Made by a program: the position numbers and the translations under genes. The notes under the pieces are model-generated. The model was not told the origin of the DNA. It saw only the letters and a list, made by a program, of their open reading frames with translations, and made no database searches. A DNA stretch of 7,834 nt from Candidatus Dojkabacteria bacterium. GTDB taxonomy: Bacteria; Patescibacteriota; Dojkabacteria; SC72. The stretch's first letter is position 1; each line of letters starts with the position of its first letter. Of this stretch, positions 4,720 through 7,834 are shown piece by piece. The DNA is taken from contig JAAZAL010000028.1 in the NCBI GenBank assembly GCA_012514355.1, positions 1 through 7,834 of the forward strand, in the 5' to 3' direction.

Positions 4720-6825
4720 TTACTCTGCTATTTCTTCTTTTGGCTTAGGTGCGTCTACCTGCTTAATACTAAGTTTTAATTTCCCATCTCTTTCTTTAGA
4801 AAGGAGTTTAACCTTTACTTCATCTCCCTCGTTAAGATACTTTCTAACATCTTTGACAAAACCTTCAGCAATTTCAGAAACGTGTACTAGACCAGATATG
4901 CCTGGAGCTATATCTACGAAAGCACCATACTCCATAATAGTTGCTACTTTTCCATCATAAATTTCTCCTACAACTGGTACTAGACCTAATTTCTTAACAT
5001 AGCTAAGTGCTGCATCAATGGAGGATTGATCCATTGAGTATATATTTACTGAGCCATTTTCTTCTACTGATATTTGAGCTCCTGTTCTTTCAGTTAACTC
5101 TCTAATATTTTTGCCTCCAGGGCCAATTAATTCCCCAATTTTTTCTACTGGTATAGATGCTCTTGCTACCTTAGGAGCGAATTTTGATAACTCGCCTTTA
5201 GGTTGAGCTATAGCTTTCTCCATTACTTTTAACACTTCTAATCTTGCTACCTTTGATTTCTCAAAAGTTTCTCTTACAATTTCCATACTTAAACCTGCTA
5301 TTTTGTTATCCATTTGTACTGCAGTTACACCATCTTTAGTTCCAGTAATCTTGAAATCCATATCTCCATAGAAGTCTTCTACTCCTTGCATATCTGTAAG
5401 GATATGGAAAGCTCCATTCTCTTCTGTTACTAATCCACAAGCTATACCTCCAACCATCTTTTTTATTGGAACACCTGCTGCCATTAATGCTAAGGTTGAA
5501 CCACAAGCAGAAGCCATAGAGGAAGAACCGTTTTCTCCCTGTACTTCTGACATTACTAATATTGTGTATGGGAATTCATCAACTGTAGGAATTACTGGTA
5601 TCAAAGCTTTCTCTGCTAACATTCCATGACCTATTGCTCTTCTACTTGGAGAAAGTCTAACCCTATCTACATCACCGTATGCAAAAGGTAAATCGTTGTA
5701 GTAATGCATATACCTTTTTTCTTTCTCTCCCAACATATCGTCTACCATTTTAGCATCCTCTAGGGTACCTAAAGTTGCAATAGAGAGAACCTGAGTTACA
5801 CCTCTAGTAAATAGCCCTGATCCATGAACTCTTGGTAACAAGTCAATTTCTGCATCCATCTCTCTAATTTCATCAAATCCTCTTCCATCAGCTCTTTTCT
5901 TCTGTTCTACAACATGTTTTCTCATCGCTTTCTTAAGTAATTTTTCATACCCTTCACTCATTTGTAATTTAGTATATTTACCCTCAAACTCTTTATATAC
6001 CTCTTCTTTGGTAGACTCATGAACAGATTTGTCTGCTTTCAAAAGGTTTTCTATTACCCTCTCCCCTAAGAATTTTTGCATTCCAGTTAACATATCTTCA
6101 TCTAATGCGTATGATTTGTAATTCTTATCTTTTTTCTCTAACAACTTAACAAATTCGTTCTGAGCGGCATTCCATTTTTTCATCTCTTCCAAACTCATTT
6201 CCATTGCCTTTAAAACTTGCTCTTCAGGTATTTCAAAACAAGCAGCATCGACCATTGTAAAGAGATTACCATCACCACCTAAGACATAGTTAAGTACATT
6301 TTCTGAAGTTACATCCTCCATACTCTTGTAAGTAGCTTTAATCTCACCTTTGTCCATAGTCATTCTGACTCCAGAAACTGGTCCATCAAAAGGAGCTCTG
6401 GAATTTAGTAATGCAACAGAAGCTGCATTAATCGCTAAAAGTACAGGATCATTTTCTTCATCGTATGACATTACTGTCACAATGAGACTTAATTCATCTC
6501 TATAGTCACTTGGAAATCTAGAACGAAGTGCTCTATCTATCATTCTAGCTTTGAGAATGGCATCATCACTTGGGAATCTCTCGATCTTAACAAATCTAGA
6601 ACCGTTAATTTTCCCTGAAGCGTAGAATCTCTCTATATACTCAACAGACATTGGGAAATAGTCACCCTCCTGCTTAGCAGGAGATGTATTAACATTAACC
6701 TCAACTACTGTATCACCCATTCTTGCAATAATGGCACTCTCTGATTTTAATGCAAGTTTTCCTGTTTCAAAAGAACACTTCCTTCCATCAATCTCAAACT
6801 CATAAATCTTATGATTAAACAACAT
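4720..6825 (-). CDS. pnp: Polyribonucleotide nucleotidyltransferase (PNPase)
   Basis: A phosphorolytic 3'-5' exoribonuclease for mRNA decay, able to run in reverse to add tails; it acts as a ring-shaped cytoplasmic trimer. Its 701 residues match the family. The order is a first RNase PH core (about 1-145), an all-helical segment (about 195-310), a catalytic second RNase PH core (about 312-540), a KH domain (about 553-612, with GPGG at 568-571) and an S1 domain (about 618-688). The active core is intact: D484, D490 and K492 align with E. coli D486, D492 and K494; R395-R396 precede IGHG; GSSSMAS is at 433-439. Nearby positions differ from the usual form: SPSRRAIGHG for GPGRREIGHG, and GVEDFYGDMD for GDEDHLGDMD. 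The start is the only plausible ATG and fits the conserved N-terminus. Its upstream region lacks G for about 30 bases, so there is no Shine-Dalgarno. It lies downstream of rpsO, as in many bacteria. Confidence 0.97.
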   Translation of the reverse strand: MLFNHKIYEFEIDGRKCSFETGKLALKSESAIIARMGDTVVEVNVNTSPAKQEGDYFPMSVEYIERFYASGKINGSRFVKIERFPSDDAILKARMIDRALRSRFPSDYRDELSLIVTVMSYDEENDPVLLAINAASVALLNSRAPFDGPVSGVRMTMDKGEIKATYKSMEDVTSENVLNYVLGGDGNLFTMVDAACFEIPEEQVLKAMEMSLEEMKKWNAAQNEFVKLLEKKDKNYKSYALDEDMLTGMQKFLGERVIENLLKADKSVHESTKEEVYKEFEGKYTKLQMSEGYEKLLKKAMRKHVVEQKKRADGRGFDEIREMDAEIDLLPRVHGSGLFTRGVTQVLSIATLGTLEDAKMVDDMLGEKEKRYMHYYNDLPFAYGDVDRVRLSPSRRAIGHGMLAEKALIPVIPTVDEFPYTILVMSEVQGENGSSSMASACGSTLALMAAGVPIKKMVGGIACGLVTEENGAFHILTDMQGVEDFYGDMDFKITGTKDGVTAVQMDNKIAGLSMEIVRETFEKSKVARLEVLKVMEKAIAQPKGELSKFAPKVARASIPVEKIGELIGPGGKNIRELTERTGAQISVEENGSVNIYSMDQSSIDAALSYVKKLGLVPVVGEIYDGKVATIMEYGAFVDIAPGISGLVHVSEIAEGFVKDVRKYLNEGDEVKVKLLSKERDGKLKLSIKQVDAPKPKEEIAE

Positions 6826-6861
6826 AAATAAATATAAATAATATATTAAATAACAAAATAA

Positions 6862-6877
6862 ATAACTTTGTAGTTAT
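6862..6877 (-). other. Small AT-rich stem-loop in the rpsO-pnp spacer
   Basis: A perfect 6-bp inverted repeat (ATAACT/AGTTAT) closes a 4-base loop in the 92-base gap between rpsO and pnp. It is too AT-rich to be a confident terminator, although T-rich sequence follows. No firm promoter for pnp is visible in the gap. A TATATT at 6836-6831 lies 5 bases before the ATG, but no -35 box supports it and such matches are expected by chance here. In E. coli this spacer carries the hairpin for PNPase self-control; a similar role here is only a guess. Confidence 0.35.
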
Positions 6878-6917
6878 ATCAAGAGAATGGAAAAAAAGAA
6901 AGGGCTTATAAAAACAC

Positions 6918-7181
6918 TTAAATCTTTATCTTTTTTGAAAAGGTTTCGTATCTCTCTGGTTCGTTTTGAGAAAGATATTGAATTAATCTTCTCCTTTTAC
7001 CAACCTTTTGGAGTAAACCTCTTCTAGAGTGATTATCCTTTTTATGTTCTTTAAGGTGCTCACTTAATCTGGTAATTTCTTCCGTTAATATAGCTATCTG
7101 AACTTCTGGTGAACCAGTATCACCCTCATGGAGGGCAAAGCTATTAACTATCTTTTGTTTCTCTTCTTTAGACAATGACAT
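6918..7181 (-). CDS. rpsO: 30S ribosomal protein S15
   Basis: A primary-binding small-subunit protein that contacts helices 20-22 of 16S rRNA and makes a bridge to the large subunit. The 87-residue length is close to the usual 88-89. The family signature is complete: [19 protein letters not shown] (18-36), the [16 protein letters not shown] segment (42-57) and [11 protein letters not shown] (60-70). The ATG gives the standard N-terminus MSLSKEEK. No Shine-Dalgarno precedes it (CTAGAATAT), so initiation is either leaderless or relies on an unstructured AT-rich leader. It sits between infB and pnp with gaps of 95 and 92 bases. No clear terminator separates it from pnp, so a joint rpsO-pnp message is likely. 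Confidence 0.97.
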   Translation of the reverse strand: MSLSKEEKQKIVNSFALHEGDTGSPEVQIAILTEEITRLSEHLKEHKKDNHSRRGLLQKVGKRRRLIQYLSQNEPERYETFSKKIKI

Positions 7182-7215
7182 ATATTCTAGATTAACACTA
7201 TATATTTAATTTGAC

Positions 7216-7242
7216 AATAGGCAACAGTACACAAAGCCTATT
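7216..7242. repeat. Inverted repeat overlapping the rpsO promoter
   Basis: A perfect 7-bp inverted repeat (7216-7222 AATAGGC, 7236-7242 GCCTATT) with a 13-base loop. One arm overlaps the last three bases of the predicted rpsO -10 box and the other covers the start of the leader. RNA begun at that promoter would lack one arm, so the repeat can fold only in RNA reading through from infB, or acts as a DNA site. No T tract follows on the minus strand, so a standard terminator is unlikely. Confidence 0.5.
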
Positions 7243-7268
7243 TTATATCATTATAGGATTTGTGTCAA
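7240..7268 (-). promoter_or_regulatory. Sigma70-type promoter for rpsO(-pnp)
   Basis: A perfect -35 TTGACA (7268-7263), a 17-base spacer and TAAAAT (7245-7240, five of six). Transcription would start near 7233, leaving a leader of about 52 nt before rpsO. The promoter lies just after the infB stop. A second, weaker candidate further down (TTGTCA at 7217-7212, 17 bases, TAATCT at 7194-7189) would give a leaderless rpsO message, but its -10 matches only three of six. Confidence 0.62.
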
Positions 7269-7276
7269 TTCTTAAA

Positions 7277-7834
7277 CTATCGAGAAACCTTATAACAATA
7301 GAGCTCATCTCCCTCTGTACTCTCTATTGATACATCTAAGATAACTCCACAATCTTCTCCTTGCTTAGCCTGATTAACAACCTCTTTTCCCTTTCTAATT
7401 GATACTATTTTTCCTTCACCAATAATTTCATCATTTCTTACAATATAGGATTTACAATCTCTCTTTAGGATACCATCTTTAACTCTACAGCCTAATACTT
7501 TTGATCCATCAGAGAGTATAAACATCATTTTAATAATACCGTTTCCGATCTCCTCTTCAACCTGTTTAGGTGAAGAAAGCATTTCCAAGGCGTCCTCTAT
7601 CTCTTCTATTAGTTTATATATTATTGTATATGACCTAAGTAATACACCACTCTTTTGAGCAATCTCTTCTACTCCCTTTTCAATACCTACTTCAAAACCC
7701 AAAACAATTGATTTTGATAACTTAGCCATCTCAATATCTTTATTTGTAATTGCTCCCACTCCATCAGATACAATATTTACTGTATATCCATCTTTCTCGA
7801 TTTTGCCCAAAGAGTGTCTAAGAGCTTCTAAAGA
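7277..7834 (-). CDS. infB: Translation initiation factor IF-2, C-terminal part (5' end cut by window edge)
   Basis: IF-2 is the GTPase that brings fMet-tRNA to the 30S subunit and promotes subunit joining. The frame is open to the right edge, giving 185 residues of the C-terminus. A TTG at 7810 is not the start, since the codons before it continue the family pattern (EAL..SL.KI). Seen here are the third domain with VSDGVGAIT and the conserved KSIVLGFEV and YTIIYKLIEEIEDAL segments, then the tRNA-binding C2 domain with VLGCRVKDG, IIGEGKIVSI and GEDCGVIL. The GTPase domain lies outside the window. The gene ends 95 bases before rpsO. In many bacteria rbfA and truB lie in this interval; here there is no room for them. 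The identity is firm although only the C-terminus is visible. Confidence 0.94.
   Translation of the reverse strand, partial: SLEALRHSLGKIEKDGYTVNIVSDGVGAITNKDIEMAKLSKSIVLGFEVGIEKGVEEIAQKSGVLLRSYTIIYKLIEEIEDALEMLSSPKQVEEEIGNGIIKMMFILSDGSKVLGCRVKDGILKRDCKSYIVRNDEIIGEGKIVSIRKGKEVVNQAKQGEDCGVILDVSIESTEGDELYCYKVSR

Noticed and set aside
7808..7810. TTG as start of a 177-residue gene
   Set aside because: The eight codons upstream to the edge continue IF-2 sequence, so this is the middle of infB, not a start.
1..7834. Alternative genetic code with UGA read as Gly or Trp (as in Gracilibacteria/Absconditabacteria or Mycoplasma)
   Set aside because: All conserved genes are full-length with TGA treated as stop, and Gly and Trp use normal codons. 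The seven visible stops are TAA (four) or TAG (three), but seven is too few to claim avoidance of TGA.
1..7834. CRISPR array, insertion sequence, prophage or defence system
   Set aside because: There are no spaced direct repeats, transposase, integrase, nuclease-helicase or toxin-antitoxin pair, and no broken genes; the coding content is housekeeping plus surface proteins.

Overview
The window is AT-rich, gene-dense bacterial DNA. It holds five housekeeping genes of translation and RNA metabolism and a three-gene block of membrane-anchored, probably cell-surface proteins. The best guess for the source is a Candidate Phyla Radiation (Patescibacteria) bacterium. Three things suggest this: a fibronectin-type protein with a long Pro-Thr linker on a single N-terminal membrane anchor, compact gene spacing, and a stripped-down infB-rpsO-pnp order. 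No marker here fixes the phylum, so this is an inference. All genes read through with the standard code, and no gene carries an in-frame TGA.

Layout. Positions 1-906 (minus) are the N-terminal 302 codons of an unrecognised membrane-anchored, Cys-containing protein, cut by the left edge. Positions 920-2530 (minus) encode a 536-residue protein with one membrane anchor and two copies of a fibronectin-III-plus-beta module, joined by a Pro-Thr linker. Positions 2576-2863 (minus) encode a 95-residue membrane/coiled-coil protein resembling DUF948. An 81-bp divergent promoter region follows. Positions 2945-3673 (plus) are rsmE (16S rRNA m3U methyltransferase). It overlaps by one base a NOL1/NOP2/Sun-family RNA m5C methyltransferase at 3673-4698 (plus). 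A hairpin terminator separates that gene from the convergent pnp (4720-6825, minus). Upstream of pnp lie rpsO (6918-7181, minus) and the C-terminal 185 residues of infB (7277-7834, minus), cut by the right edge.

How the genes work together. infB, rpsO and pnp form a shortened version of the widespread infB-rbfA-truB-rpsO-pnp cluster. They link initiation, the small subunit and mRNA decay. The two methyltransferases form a translationally coupled rRNA-modification operon. The three left-hand genes look like a surface or envelope unit whose function cannot be read from sequence.

The most striking non-coding pattern concerns translation starts. Several first-in-operon genes have no Shine-Dalgarno sequence. 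Two of them (rsmE and the fibronectin-type gene) have a good -10 box only 5-6 nt before the ATG, which predicts leaderless mRNAs. The one clear Shine-Dalgarno (AGGAG) stands before the internal, coupled methyltransferase gene. I found no tRNA, rRNA, CRISPR array, insertion sequence or prophage feature. The whole window reads as core or near-core genome, with the left-hand surface block the least understood part.
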